A stretch of DNA of 64,000 nucleotides, taken from assembly GCF_007565055.1 (NCBI RefSeq), contig NC_044556.1, positions 134,205,808 through 134,269,807 of the forward strand, written 5' to 3'. Under the pieces are notes generated by a model that was not told the origin of the DNA, made no database searches, and saw only the letters and a program-made list of their open reading frames with translations. Below are positions 24,246-35,044 of this stretch, piece by piece; the first letter of the stretch is position 1, and every line of letters begins with the position of its first letter. Made by a program: the position numbers and the translations under genes. This stretch comes from Rhinopithecus roxellana. Its lineage: Eukaryota > Chordata > Mammalia > Primates > Cercopithecidae.

Positions 24246-24929
24246 ATACAGTTAAATCAGAGTGTAACCTATCACAGGACTACTTGTAATTAAGATTTAC
24301 CACTTATTGCAGAAATAAAGACATTTCTTCCGTCAAAGAACTTCAGGACCTAAATATGGTAAGGGTGAATGTATCTGTGGAATTATTCTTCATGGGGTCC
24401 GTGATCCTACCTTCATATTGATTATCCTGAAAACTGTTCCTTTAAAGATTCACTTATAAAGTAAAATTAATGATAGAAGGATGACCATATTGCTTTGGTT
24501 TGGTCAGGGCTCTTTCAGGCATTAAAATGTATTGATCATTGTGGCTGTGGAACTCTCTGTGGACTTGACTAGAGTCCTCATGACATCTGTATGTTTTGGG
24601 AAATCTTTTTTATTTTTAACATCCCTCGAGGAAAAACATGAAGACCTGAGAGTACAGTGGCCACAGCTATTCTCTGGGAACCAACTTAAGGGCTGTCTTC
24701 CTTTAAAAAGCACACCACGTATACCCACTCCTAGTACGAATACGATAGCCATGAGTGTGACTGCCACGGAGCCCCAACTGCACCATAGACCTCATGTCAA
24801 TGAACAGACAGTTAAATGAATGAATTTGCTGAAGAGACTGAACGTTTGGTTTGCTTGCAGACTGTTTTTTTAACCTTTGCCCATTCAGCAACTGTTAGTA
24901 ACTGTTTTGTCTCTCTCTTTACCCCACAG
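24246..24929. other. Unassigned DNA
   Basis: No repeat recognised. Frames of 95 and 81 codons overlap antiparallel at 24522-24819 without recognisable domains. Confidence 0.4.
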
Positions 24930-24931
24930 TA

Positions 24932-25586
24932 CAGTTGGTCCTCCATATCCATGGGTTCTGTATTGGCAGATTCAACCAACTGTGTATTGAAAATATTTGA
25001 GGAAAAAGGATGGTTGCATCTGTACTGAACATGTACAGACTTTTAATCTTGTCATTACTCCCTAAACAATACAGCATTAACTATTTGTGTAGCATTTACA
25101 TTGTATTAGGTACTATAAGTAATCTAGAGATAGGCCAGGAACAGTGACTTGCCCCTGTAATCCTAGCATTTTGGGAGGCTGAAGTGGGAGGGTCACTTGA
25201 GCCTAGGAGTTCAAGACCAGCCTGAGCTGCATAGCAAGACCTTGTCTCTACAAATAATTAAAAAATTAGCTGGGTGTGGTGGCGCACGCCCATGGTCCCA
25301 GCTACTAGAGATGCTGAGGTGGGAGGATCACTTGAGCCCTGGAGACTGGAGCTGCAGTGACCTATGATCATGCGACTGCACTGCAGCCTAGGCAACAGAG
25401 CAAGACCCTGCCTCAAAAAAAAAAAAAAAAAAGTAATATAGAGATGATTTAAAGTATATGGGAAGATGTATACAGGATATATGCAAATGCTACATCATGT
25501 TGTATAAGGGACTTGAGCGTCCATGGGTTTTGGTGTTTGTGAGGGTGTCCTGGAACCAATCCCCCATGGACACTGAGGGATGACTG
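24932..25586 (+). mobile_element. Tigger-like DNA transposon (MER2-type), split by an AluJ
   Basis: Imperfect terminal inverted repeats: cagttggtcctccatatcca at the left, and gtccatgg...cactgagggatgactg at the right. TA precedes the left end (24930-24931). Internal blocks tttgtgtagcatttacattg and ttgtataagggacttgagcg fit the non-autonomous Tigger group. No transposase frame is left. Confidence 0.8.
25132..25430 (+). mobile_element. AluJ-type SINE inside the Tigger element
   Basis: Old Alu (cacttgagcctaggagttca; gatcatgcgactgcactgc). Target duplication aagtaatctagagat (25117-25131) against aagtaatatagagat (25431-25445). Confidence 0.95.
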
Positions 25587-26584
25587 AATTGTGTAGGGTC
25601 AAGCTTCCACTATTGAGCACCTGACTTGTATTACCCTTCTCCTTTTTGATATTCATGTGAGTGGGCTTGATTTGGGTAAAAGGAAAGGGAGATTTCCATG
25701 AGTTCCAGTTTCCAAGGAGAGGGGGACTCTGTTGACACTGCACTCTGTGACACATCACCACTACCCCAGAGGTCACCTACCAATGGCTCCCACACACCCT
25801 GATTGGCTCTTATGGCTCTGCCTGAGGACACTGGACACAGGCCTAAGTTTGGCCATGCTCCCATATGCTGTTAGGAGTGGGGCAGGTCTGACATGCCAGC
25901 GAGCTCATGCCGCAGGAGGGGTCCTCAACCAATAGAGATGGGAGCTGCTGAACAAGTAATTCAGCTTTTTGTCACCTTAGGGGGGACAGTTCTGGGGTGT
26001 TTTTCATCCATTTTCTTAGAATGTACCCAGAAATATTAAGCCCTGTCACCCATGATGGTAACCTATTCATTAAAACTCCCAATGTATTGGCTTTACTCTC
26101 ATGTCTTATTTTCCCACTTCCTCAATGTCCTTCCTGGACTCACCTCCCAAAGAAACTACTTGTACTGAAGTTCTTTTCTCAGATTTTGACTACAGGGAAC
26201 CCAAACTGAGGTGGAGCATATGTTCCTACCTGAAGTGGCCTGGTCCTACACTTGCTCTTGGGGAGGAGAAGCACTTAGAGCTGCAGAGTATCTGAACTAG
26301 CAGCTGTTGCTGCCACATAGAAACTGTCACTGAGCCGCATGAAGTGACATGGCAGGACTGAAACTGACCACGTATTTTATCACTTGGATATTAAATAACA
26401 TTACTTGTTGGTTAATGAGTACCAAAGACATGATACTCATTTCTTCAATACTTTATTGATTTAATTAGATATGTAAGTTATCAATATGAGTAACAGAGTA
26501 ATGCATGTTATCATTGGATGATGATAAGATTTGTTGTCTCTTATACAGCACTTTTAAGAGATAATGGTCATTTGTGAATTTAAT
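25587..26584. other. Unassigned DNA, possibly an old LTR
   Basis: The part ending near 26215 (actacagggaacccaaactgagg) has the flavour of an LTR end but I cannot name it. No gene recognised. Confidence 0.35.
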
Positions 26585-27360
26585 TTATGCTCAATATCAT
26601 TAGCCATCAGGGAAATGCAAATCCAAACCACAATGAGATATCACTTCACATCCACTAGAATGACTGGAATGAAAAGGCAGACAATAACAATGTTGGTGAT
26701 AACGTGGAGAAATTGGAACCTTCACACACCACTGGTGGGAATGTGAAATGGTCCAGCCTCTTTGAAAAACAGTTTGACAGTTCCTCAAAATGTTAAATAT
26801 GGAGTTAGTGTATGACCTGGAAATTCTATTCCTAGGTTGACATCCAAAAGAAATGAGAACATGTGTCCACATACAAATTTCTACATGAATATTCATAACA
26901 TTCATAATGAATGGCTTAAAGTAGAAACAACCCAAATATCTATTAACCAGTGAGTGGATAAAATAAAATGGGGCAAATCTATATGATGGAATATTATCTG
27001 GCAATGAAAAGAATGAAACACTGATATAGGCAATAACATTAATAAACCTTGAAAAACCTTTATGCTGAAGGGTCCAGATACAAAAGGCTATATATTATTC
27101 TATATTTATGAATTGTCCAGTATAGAAAAATCTATAGAGACAGAAAGTAGATTAGTGGCTGCCAGGACTGTGGGTGGGAAAAATAAGGTGTGACTCTAAA
27201 GGATATGTGGCTTCTTTTTGAGATGATGAAAATGTTTTAAAATTGGTTTTGGTGATGGTTGGACAACTGTGAATACACTAAAAACCATTGAATTTACACT
27301 TTAAATGAGTTAGTTGTATAATGTATGAATTATATATCAATAAGGCTATTATTTTTCAAA
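26585..27360 (+). mobile_element. L1M ORF2 end and 3' UTR
   Basis: ORF2 tail (ggaaatgcaaatccaaaccacaatgagatatc in blocks; gatggaatattatctggcaatgaaa) followed by UTR (tggctgccaggactgtggg; aaaccattgaatttacacttt). It ends in an AT-rich tail. Confidence 0.85.
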
Positions 27361-27369
27361 AAGCAGAAT

Positions 27370-29165
27370 GATACAAAATGTTATACCATGCAAAAACCAA
27401 TAAAAGGAAGCTGAAGTAGACTTCAGAACAAAAATATTACCAGGAATAAAGCAGGGTATTTTATAGTAATAAAGGCATAACTTTATTATGAAGATATGAC
27501 AATCCTAAATGTATATGTACCCAAAGATAGAGCTTTAAAATACATGAAGCAGAAGTTAACAAACTGAAAAAAAAAATAGACAAATCCACATAATTGTATG
27601 GGGATTTCAACGTTTCTCTCTCAGTAATTGAGGGAGTAAGTATATGAAAAAAAAAACAAGGATATTAAAGTCATAAGCAACTTTGTCAACTAACTTGACC
27701 TAATTGGCACTTAGAGCTACTCCACCTAACAACCAGAGAATACAAATTCTTTTTCAGTGTACTTAGAACATTCACTAAAATAAAGTATTTGTTGGGCTAT
27801 AAAACAAATCTCAATCAATTTAAAACATTGTAACCATACAGAGCATTAGAGAAAATCAATGAGAACAAAAGCTAGTTCTCTAAAATACTCAATAAAATTA
27901 ATAAACCTCTAACTAGATTGATAAGGTTTTAAAAAGAGAAATTACAAGTCAACATTGGTAACAAAGAAGAGATATCACTACAGATCTTTCAGATATTAAA
28001 AAAATAAAAAGGAAAAACTTTTTAGAAGGAGGCATGGGGGAAATCTTCATGGTCTTCAGACAGTCAAAGATTTCTTACATAATTGTTTAAAAAGCATAAA
28101 CTTTAAAATAAAAAAGATAAATCGGGCTCTCTCAAAATCAAAAATTCCTGCTCTTTCAATGATATCATCAAGAAAGTGGAAAAGCAAGCCACAGACAAGA
28201 AGAAAATATTTACAATACATGACAAAAGACATATCCAGATTACATTTTTAAATCTCTCAAACAGTAGAGAAAAATAGTATTAAAACAGGGAAATATTTGA
28301 ACACACATTTCACACAGAAATGATATAAGAATGCTCAATAAGCACATGAAAAATGCTTGATCAATAATAACGGGGAGGCCAGGCAGGGTGGCTTACGCCT
28401 GTAATCCCAGCACTTTGGGAGGCCGAGACAGACGTATCACCTGAAGTCAGGGGTTTGAGACCAGCCTGGCTAACATGGTGAAACCCCGTCTCTACTAAAA
28501 ATACAAAAATTAGCTGGACGTAATGGCAGGCGCCTGTAATCCCAGCTACTTGGGAGGCTGAGGAAGGAGAATCGCTGGAACCCAGGAGGCAGAGGTTCCA
28601 GTAAGTCAAGATCACGCCACTGTACTCCAGCCTGGGCGACAGAGCGAGAGTCTGTCTCTCGTAATGATAACCAGGACATTCAAATTAAAACCACAATGTG
28701 ATGCCACTACAAATGGACTAAAATAGCTTAAAATACTAACAAGTGTTGTTGCAAATGTGGAGCAACTAGAGTTCTTATATATTGCTGGCGGGAAAGCAAA
28801 ATAATACAACCACTTTAGAAAAGAGTTTGGCAGTTCCTTGAGAAGTTAAACATACATACCACACAAACCAACAATTCTATTTACTTAAGAGAAATGAAAA
28901 CATATTTTCACACAAAAATTTGTATACAAATTTTCATGGCAACCTTATTCATGATAGCCAAAATCTGGGGGAAAAAATCTAGTTTCCATCAAAAGTTTGT
29001 ATAAACAAATTGTGATATATTGATACAATGGAATACTACTCAGTAATAAGTAGAAATGAACTACTGATATATATAGAAACATAGGTGCATCACAAAAAGC
29101 ATCCTGAGTGAAAGAAGCAAGACACAAAAATGTACATACTGTATGATTCATTTTTTAAACTTGAG
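27370..29165 (+). mobile_element. L1M ORF2 fragments, split by an Alu
   Basis: First part (about 27370-27960) matches the ORF2 endonuclease region (tgtatatgtacccaaagatagag; ccacataattgtatggggatttcaac). From about 28100 it matches the C-terminal region (ggaaaagcaagccacagacaagaagaaaatatttac), continuing after the Alu to 29165 (caatggaatactactcagtaataag). Middle ORF2 is missing, and stops are frequent. Confidence 0.8.
28377..28664 (+). mobile_element. AluS-type SINE without A-tail
   Basis: Dimeric Alu that stops at gagtctgtctctc and goes straight into L1 sequence (gtaatgataacc). The left flank has aataataac, weakly matching taatgataac at the right. The poly-A tail is lost. Confidence 0.85.
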
Positions 29166-29540
29166 ATGTGCTTTGAGTCTGAATTTTGCTGTTTGCCTAC
29201 ACATGTTGCAGTTCAACCTGACCATATATGTCTTGCAAATTGGAAGCTGGATCCAAGAGCTTGATCACACTCAGATTTGATGTCTTTGGAATCAAATGGT
29301 GGCATTTTTCTTTTCACCAATGGGCACATAATGTCTAGTTATACCCAATGTTAACAAAATGATGATTTTCCAATCTGTCATTACATTGGTTGGAATAATT
29401 TTATAAAGAGATACTCCTTCTCATCTACTAATTGATTTTCCAGTGGTACATTTCTTAAAGGAAAGCGAGGATAAGCATTTGATGATCTTTTGTTTTAATC
29501 TGTTTCCATAATAATGCTTTAGTTGTTTATCATATACTTA
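29166..29540. other. Unassigned old repeat-like DNA
   Basis: This and 30100-30380 look like two halves of one old interspersed repeat separated by the Alu and its microsatellite. Family not named. Confidence 0.35.
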
Positions 29541-29672
29541 GTTTCTTTCTTTCTTTCTTTCTTTCCTTCTTTCTTTCTTTCTTTTCTTTCTTTTCTTTCT
29601 TTCTTTCCTTTCTTTCCTTTCTTTCCTTTCTTTCCTTTCTTTCCTTTCTTTCCTTTCTTTCCTTTCTTTCCT

Positions 29673-29705
<33 letters not shown>

Positions 29706-29707
29706 TT

Positions 29708-29748
<41 letters not shown>

Positions 29749-29807
29749 TCCTTCCTTCCTTCCTTCCTTCCTTCCTTCCTTCCTTCCTTCCTTCCTTCTT
29801 TTTTTTG
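29541..29807. repeat. 267-bp polypyrimidine microsatellite cluster
   Basis: Successive blocks on the + strand: (CTTT)n, (CCTTT)n, (CTTT)n, (CT)n of about 15-20 units at about 29711-29746, then (CCTT)n of about 15 units. Nearly every base is C or T. It sits exactly where the poly-A tail of the adjacent antisense Alu should be, so it probably grew from that tail. The long Lys/Glu/Arg and Phe/Leu/Ser frames here are artefacts. Confidence 0.97.
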
Positions 29808-30096
29808 AAAGACAAGTTATCTGTTGCCCAGGCTGGAGTGCAGTGGCACAACTGTAACTCACTGCATCTCCAACTCCTGGGCCCAAGGGATCCTCTGGCC
29901 TCAGCCTCCCAAGCAGATGGGACTACAGGTTGCACACCACCACACCCAGCTGACTTTTTAAAAACTTTTGTAGAGATGGTGGGGGATCTCAATTTGTTGC
30001 CCAGGCTGGTCTCAAACTCCTGGCTTCAAGTGATCCTCTGTCCTCAACCCCCCAAAGCACTGGGATTACGGGTGTGAGCCATCACACCTGGCCCCA
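29808..30096 (-). mobile_element. AluJ-type SINE (antisense)
   Basis: Old dimeric Alu: gttgcccaggctggagtgcag, agcctcccaagcagatggg, tagagatggtgggggatctc, ending agccatcacacctggcc. Its tail is the polypyrimidine cluster. Confidence 0.9.
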
Positions 30097-31159
30097 ATTA
30101 GTTTTTTTAAATCTCTGTAGAAATGCATGGACTCAAAGATATTTGATGGGTTCCAATTTATTACAATTATTATCTTTGTTGAAGGTCAAATTGTCCTATC
30201 TTTGGCAATAAGAAATGGGAATAGAATAGAATAGAACAGGTGAGCCTCATTGAGCTAGCTTCTGAGGCTTTACACAGGACTCTAGTGATCTTTAATAGTT
30301 TCCTTGATATCTGGTATATCAAGATGTTTCAGATTTACCTTGCTCATTTCCTGCCCCATATCTAGAATCAGTCATTTCTTTAAGAAATGTTTATTTCTTT
30401 GAATATGCAATGGCATTTCAAGACCACAATCTGAGTACAGATATGCTTAGTGCTACTGACAAAAGATATAACTGGAATACATATTTTAAAACTCTCAATT
30501 CGATAAGTAGCAAAAAAAAATTTTAAATGGGGAAATATTTGGACAGACATTTTAATGAATAGGTCACAGCTTCTGGCCTTTTCAGTGGATGGATGGATAG
30601 ATATAGTTGGGTAGAATATGTTGCGAGTATGTGCTATTTATCCTGGTATTTTCATTAAATTCAGAAATACGGGATTTTTATTTAACCTCTTCTATACTAC
30701 ATCTGTATTTTCCTTCTTTCTTACTGATAATCCCAGTTCTCAAGGATACAGGGGAAAATACAATTAGAATACTCTATAATTATTCATTTATATTCTCTCA
30801 TATGACACACATAACAATCAGAAAAGAGCAATGTTAATACAACCACCACCAATTATAAGGACTGAAAAACAGTTTAAAACATTATTGCATCTGTAATTTC
30901 TATTTTTTCTACTTTTTATGCATATACATGTAATCTTTTCATATACTATCAGGGCATATACCTATCTTCAAACCAGTATATGGGTCTTAATATAAAAATA
31001 ACTGCTCTTCAATTTAGTTATCTTACAATCTCTCCTCGTCAAAACTTAGGTATGGCTAGGATACACTTTGCTAGTGTAGTTCCATAAGGAAAAGCCTTTT
31101 GCATGCATCACTTGTTAAATAGACCATCTTTGGTCAAGTGTTTGCAGTGCTACCTCTGT
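30097..31159. other. Unassigned DNA with a short L1-like patch
   Basis: 30455-30560 resembles L1 ORF2 C-terminal DNA (ttttaaactctcaattcgataag; ggggaaatatttggacagaca). The rest carries no family I can name. Confidence 0.4.
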
Positions 31160-31265
31160 CATATATCATCTTTCCATATATGTAAACATCTGTTTCTGAG
31201 CTCTATCCCTGGGCCAACACCACATAGTCTCAATAGGTATTATATCTAGTAGAGCAAGTGTCCCT
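31160..31265 (-). mobile_element. L1 ORF2 fragment (antisense)
   Basis: Complement of L1 ORF2: tcatatatcatctttccatatatg, tgtttctgagctct, gggccaacaccacatagtctcaatagg. Confidence 0.6.
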
Positions 31266-31559
31266 GCCTGGCAGAAACAAACACAAATTCTTTCTGAAGG
31301 AGCAAACTTTACAACCAAGCCTCAGAGAAATACCATAGTTAAAGTTCCATGTTACATATGCTCACTGCACACATAGGAAACACACAACCATGAATGAGAC
31401 TCAGCAAAAATAGTGAACCTCAGAATCAGACCTGCAAAGACTCACATTATTCAAATTATTAGATACCAAATATAGAATGTAAAATAAATATGTATAAATG
31501 CATTAAAATAACATGTATTAAATACATTTGAAAATGAGCTCTGAAAAGAATCTCCAGAA

Positions 31560-31860
31560 ATGAAAATTATAATTGAAAGTAGAATCTGGATGAATGGATT
31601 TAATACTATATTAAACACAGTTAAAGAAGCAATTAGTGAGTTGGAAGACAAAGCTGAAGAACTCACACACGATGTGGACAAAGACAAAGAAAAGCGGCCT
31701 TTGAAAAAAAGATTAAGAAATGTGAAAGACAGAGTGAGTAGATCCAACACACATATTATCTTTGTTCCAAGAAGAAACAATAAGGATGAGGGAGATGCAA
31801 TACTGAAAGACCTAATGACTGAGTATTTTCCAGAAGGAGTTAAGAACACCAAATCACAAA
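31560..31860 (+). pseudogene. L1/HAL1 ORF1 protein remnant
   Basis: About 100 codons of an L1-type ORF1: a heptad-like acidic/basic helix (residues about 18-55, with ISELEDKAEELTHD) followed by the RRM entry, SRSNTHIIFVPRR, and then EYFPEGV, which parallels the RRSNI..IGIPE...ENFP pattern of ORF1 RNA-binding proteins. The frame stays open to 32039, but only because it runs on into the piggyBac element. No start of the original protein is visible. Confidence 0.75.
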
Positions 31861-32048
31861 TTAATCCTTACCCATTTGCCCCAAGAATACTTGCTGGCAG
31901 CACTTGCAGTTGCAGTGTTTACCTGGAGATAACTTTGCCACAAAATATTTTGTCTTTATTATTATTATTGCATCGCCCTAGTATAGCAACTTTGGAAACC
32001 ATAGACATCATTCCATTTATAGCATTCTGGTTTTGGTAGTGGTATTTC

Positions 32049-32798
32049 TGTTACAGTAGATAGCTGGCCAAGGGTGAGTGGGGCAGGAGAGAGTTCCCCC
32101 CACCACACCCACCAGGAATGTCAGGTGACCATCAAGTGATGATTTGGCAGTTGTCACACTGCCTCTCTAAAAATGATAATTGGCAGCCAGTGCCAGGGAG
32201 AAGCAATTTACTGATGGTCCGCAGTTGTCACACTAAAGTGATCACTGATTACAGATGCCAGGCAGAGACAATTTCCCAAACAAAAAATAACACTTGAAAT
32301 TGGTAATCAGCTTCTAATAAAATCTCAGAAACTGGACAAGTGAGCTCAAGCATGCATGTAAGAGATACAATGGTAGGGTATGACCTTCCGGGGTCATTCC
32401 ACTAGAAAAGAGAAGAAAGCCTCAGGCAGGCATGCATACAACTTCCTAAACACACTGTGCATGTTCACCTCCCAAGCATAAGGAGGGTACTGCATGCAGG
32501 CAGCTCACCCTAAGGGAAGAATCATGGGAAAGGCGCACAAGATACCGGAAACAGGCCAGCATATAAAGTCCTAGGATCAAGGTTAAATGGAGCACTTGAC
32601 CTTCACAGTGCCCTCCTGGGTCTCTGCTAAGTGTACTTTCCTTTCTTTCTTGCTCTAAAGCTTTAAATAAACTTACACTCCTGCACTGAAACTTGCCTCA
32701 GTATCTTTTTCTGCCTTATGCCCTTAGTCAAATTCTTTCTTCTAAGGAGACAAGAATTGAGATTGCTGCAGACCAGTATGGATTTGCCACTACTAACA
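32049..32798 (+). mobile_element. ERV1-like solo LTR, copy 2
   Basis: TG...CA ends (tgttacagtag ... ctactaaca), exact 4-bp target duplication tttc at 32045-32048 and 32799-32802, as gammaretrovirus-like ERV1 elements make. TATA-like atataaa is at 32561-32567 and AATAAA at 32666-32671. Same family and orientation as 8210-8928. No viral genes adjoin, so it formed by LTR-LTR recombination. Confidence 0.9.
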
Positions 32799-32837
32799 TT
32801 TCCATTTGCAAAATATGATAATTCTTGATTGCTGAAA

Positions 32838-33005
32838 ATGTCAAATCCTAGAAAACGTAGCATTCCTATGTGTAATGTTAACATCACTCTCGAACAGTTG
32901 TTGACAGAAGATTCATTTGATGAATCTGATTTTTCCAAAAGAGACAATTCTGATGATTCAGATGGTTCTGATGATTCAGATGATTCCGATGTTAGTTCTG
33001 TTTAG
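32838..33005 (+). pseudogene. PGBD4-like piggyBac transposase N-terminal fragment
   Basis: A 55-codon frame from ATG at 32838 to TAG at 33003. It opens MSNPRKRSIPM, then LEQLLTEDSFDESDFS, which is the N-terminus I recall for PGBD4, and ends in an Asp/Ser-rich tail (about residues 36-55, DDSDGSDDSDDSD). The catalytic domain of about 500 residues is absent, so it cannot transpose. The fragment is characteristic of MER75 elements. It may be too short to be made as protein; the frame is uninterrupted. Confidence 0.85.
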
Positions 33006-33780
33006 AAATAACTCCAAGACCCATTTTTATATTTTATTTTCACATTGAAAATAAGTCAGATTTGCTTCAGCCTCAAAGAGTGTGTTTATGTAAAATTAAA
33101 GGAGCTCTGGCAGCGAGCTGCATTTTTTTTTTCTAAATGGGAAAAGGTTTAAGGAAGTTTCCCAAAGTGCCAAACACCATAGGTGAAAAGAAAAACACAA
33201 CTGAGTGCCAAATTCAGAACAATGAAAACACAGAGAAGAAAATAGAAGCAGGCCAACTGAAACAAAATGTAAAATAATCCAGAAATCATCTGTAATGACT
33301 GACAGCTGACTTTTCAGCAGCCAGAATAAAACCAGAAGCTCAGAAAATAAACTTTCAAAGTACTGAAAGTAACTTTCAACCTAGAACCCTATATTCAGCA
33401 ATATAATCTTTCAAAAACAAAGGTGAAATAAAGACATCTTCAGACACAAATCCAAGAGGATTTACTATTAGTTGTACATTCACAAAAGGAACTTCTAATG
33501 AGGGTACTTGATGTCAGAAGGAAGGTTTGCAATACATGAAAATAGAATACATAAGTGTTGACCGTTTCAATGGTAAAATTAATGCTTAATTTGTGAGGCT
33601 AAATATCAAGAGAGGGTAACATATAACTTTGGGTAGGTGGTGACTGGCATTACAACACTTTAAGATTCTTATATGATTTAGAGGAGAGTAAAGTTATTAA
33701 TATTAAAATGTTAATTATGCATGTTAAATTTCTAGGATAATCACAAAAGGAATAGAAATAACTATAAATATTAGTTCTTA

Positions 33781-34183
33781 TTCTTATCATTATTATGATT
33801 ATTATATTCCAGGGATCTTATAGAAAGAACACACATGCACACGCACACACACACACCAAAGATTCTGTACTCAAAACACTTTGAATTAAACATTTCCTGC
33901 CTGATTTCTTTATATTTTTCTCAGCTAATGTGTACTATAAATCCCTAAGTGGAGACTGTAGAGGCTTTGCAGCGTTTCCTATGTTTGTTTGACATCAAAA
34001 CCCTTATCTTATGGAATATCTATTAACATCTTGAGGTACTTGACAGTTTGGGGAACATCTTTTAAGTTGAATCTGAATTCATGAGAGTTTGTTTGTCTGT
34101 TTAAGGGAATAATAGAACCACGTGGGCTTGAGGAGAATAATAGAGTCCATGTTAGAAAGACAGGTTTGGGAAAATAAGACATT
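33781..34183. other. Unassigned DNA with short (AC)n
   Basis: (AC)n-like tract at about 33828-33857. No gene or repeat family recognised otherwise. Confidence 0.4.
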
Positions 34184-34196
34184 AAGAAAGAGTTGA

Positions 34197-34512
34197 GGCC
34201 GGGCGCGGTGGCTCAAGCCTGTAATCCCAGCACTTTGGGAGGCCGAGACGGGCGGATCACGAGGTCAGGAGATCGACACCATCCTGGCTAACACGGTGAA
34301 ACCCCGTCTCTACTAAAAAATACAAAAAACTAGCCGGGCGACGTGGCGGGTGCCTGTAGTCCCAGCTACTCGGGAGGCTGAGGCAGGAGAATGGCCTAAA
34401 CCCAGGAGGCGGAGCTTGCAGTGAGCTGAGATCCGGCCACTGCACTCCAGCCTGGGCGGCAGAGCGAGACTCCGTCTCAAAAAAAAAAAAAAAAAAAAAA
34501 AAAAAAGAAAGA
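34197..34512 (+). mobile_element. Cercopithecid AluY (AluYR-type)
   Basis: Full length from ggccgggcgcggtggctcaag, with gagacgggcggat, aaactagccgggcg and gagatccggccactgc. Target duplication aagaaagagttga is exact at 34184-34196 and 34513-34525. Old World monkey lineage insertion. Confidence 0.97.
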
Positions 34513-34525
34513 AAGAAAGAGTTGA

Positions 34526-35044
34526 AAATACTGTTGACCAATGATACCAGAAAGGGTGGGACATATTGCAATCTGTTAAACGGAAAGAAAAAAATAAAAG
34601 CACCACCTAGCAAATAGATTGGAAAACTTCTGCTACAGGGCTGTTGGGACATCTGGGAACACTGCCAAGCAATTCTGGGGAAGCAGACTTGGCACTGATT
34701 GTGGCCTTGTGTTCTTTATGAAAGTAAAAAGATTATTTTATAAGCCATAACACACTACCTAGGCGCCAAATTGCCAGTTAAAATTCTATTTGCAAGCAGG
34801 TGTAGGCTTTCAAATAAGCTTTCACCCAACATAGGATGCTGCATTTTCATAATCAAATGTGATGCAAACTATCTTTTCATGTACATGCTCAGTGTTTCAA
34901 AATATTCCCGAAATGGCAGGTTCACTATGTCTTTAATTATAATGAAATCCTATGCATTTGCACTAAATGTAGTTGTTTGGTTGAGTATAGAGGGAACAAA
35001 TAATCATATAAAGGAGTTTTTGCTCTTATCCATCCAATTAATTA
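34526..35044. other. Unassigned DNA
   Basis: No repeat recognised. A 97-codon frame (34771-35064) runs into the MADE1 element and has no domain. Confidence 0.4.

Larger units (their letters stand above)
31865..33148 (+). mobile_element. MER75-like piggyBac transposon, split by a solo LTR
   Basis: TTAA target duplications flank it at 31861-31864 and 33149-33152. Termini are inverted: tccttacccatttgcc at the left, and aaatgggaaaagg at the right. Without the LTR it is about 530 bp, close to what I remember for MER75, a non-autonomous relative of PGBD4. It contains a PGBD4-like N-terminal frame. The element lies inside L1M/HAL1 ORF1 sequence, which rejoins in register across the TTAA. Confidence 0.88.
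31330..33780 (+). mobile_element. L1M/HAL1-type ORF1 region, split by a piggyBac element
   Basis: ORF1-like sequence at 31330-31860 stops at TTAA and resumes at 33153 (ggaagtttcccaaagtgcc), with gccagaataaaaccagaag, aaagtactgaaagtaactttcaacctagaaccctatattc in blocks, and ggtgaaataaagacatcttcagac: the C-terminal ORF1 region. The family has only ORF1-like sequence here, fitting HAL1 or an old L1M. Confidence 0.8.

Noticed and set aside
29519..30077. Long Lys/Glu/Arg-rich and Phe/Leu/Ser-rich open frames (157 and 184 codons)
   Set aside because: Direct translation of the C/T microsatellite and the adjoining AluJ.
31451..31852. 133-codon minus-strand frame
   Set aside because: It lies opposite the L1/HAL1 ORF1 remnant and reads as hydrophobic antisense sequence.
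8210..32798. The two related LTRs as ends of one 24-kb provirus
   Set aside because: The interval holds unrelated L1, Alu, MIR and L2 sequence, no viral genes, and copy 2 has its own target duplication.
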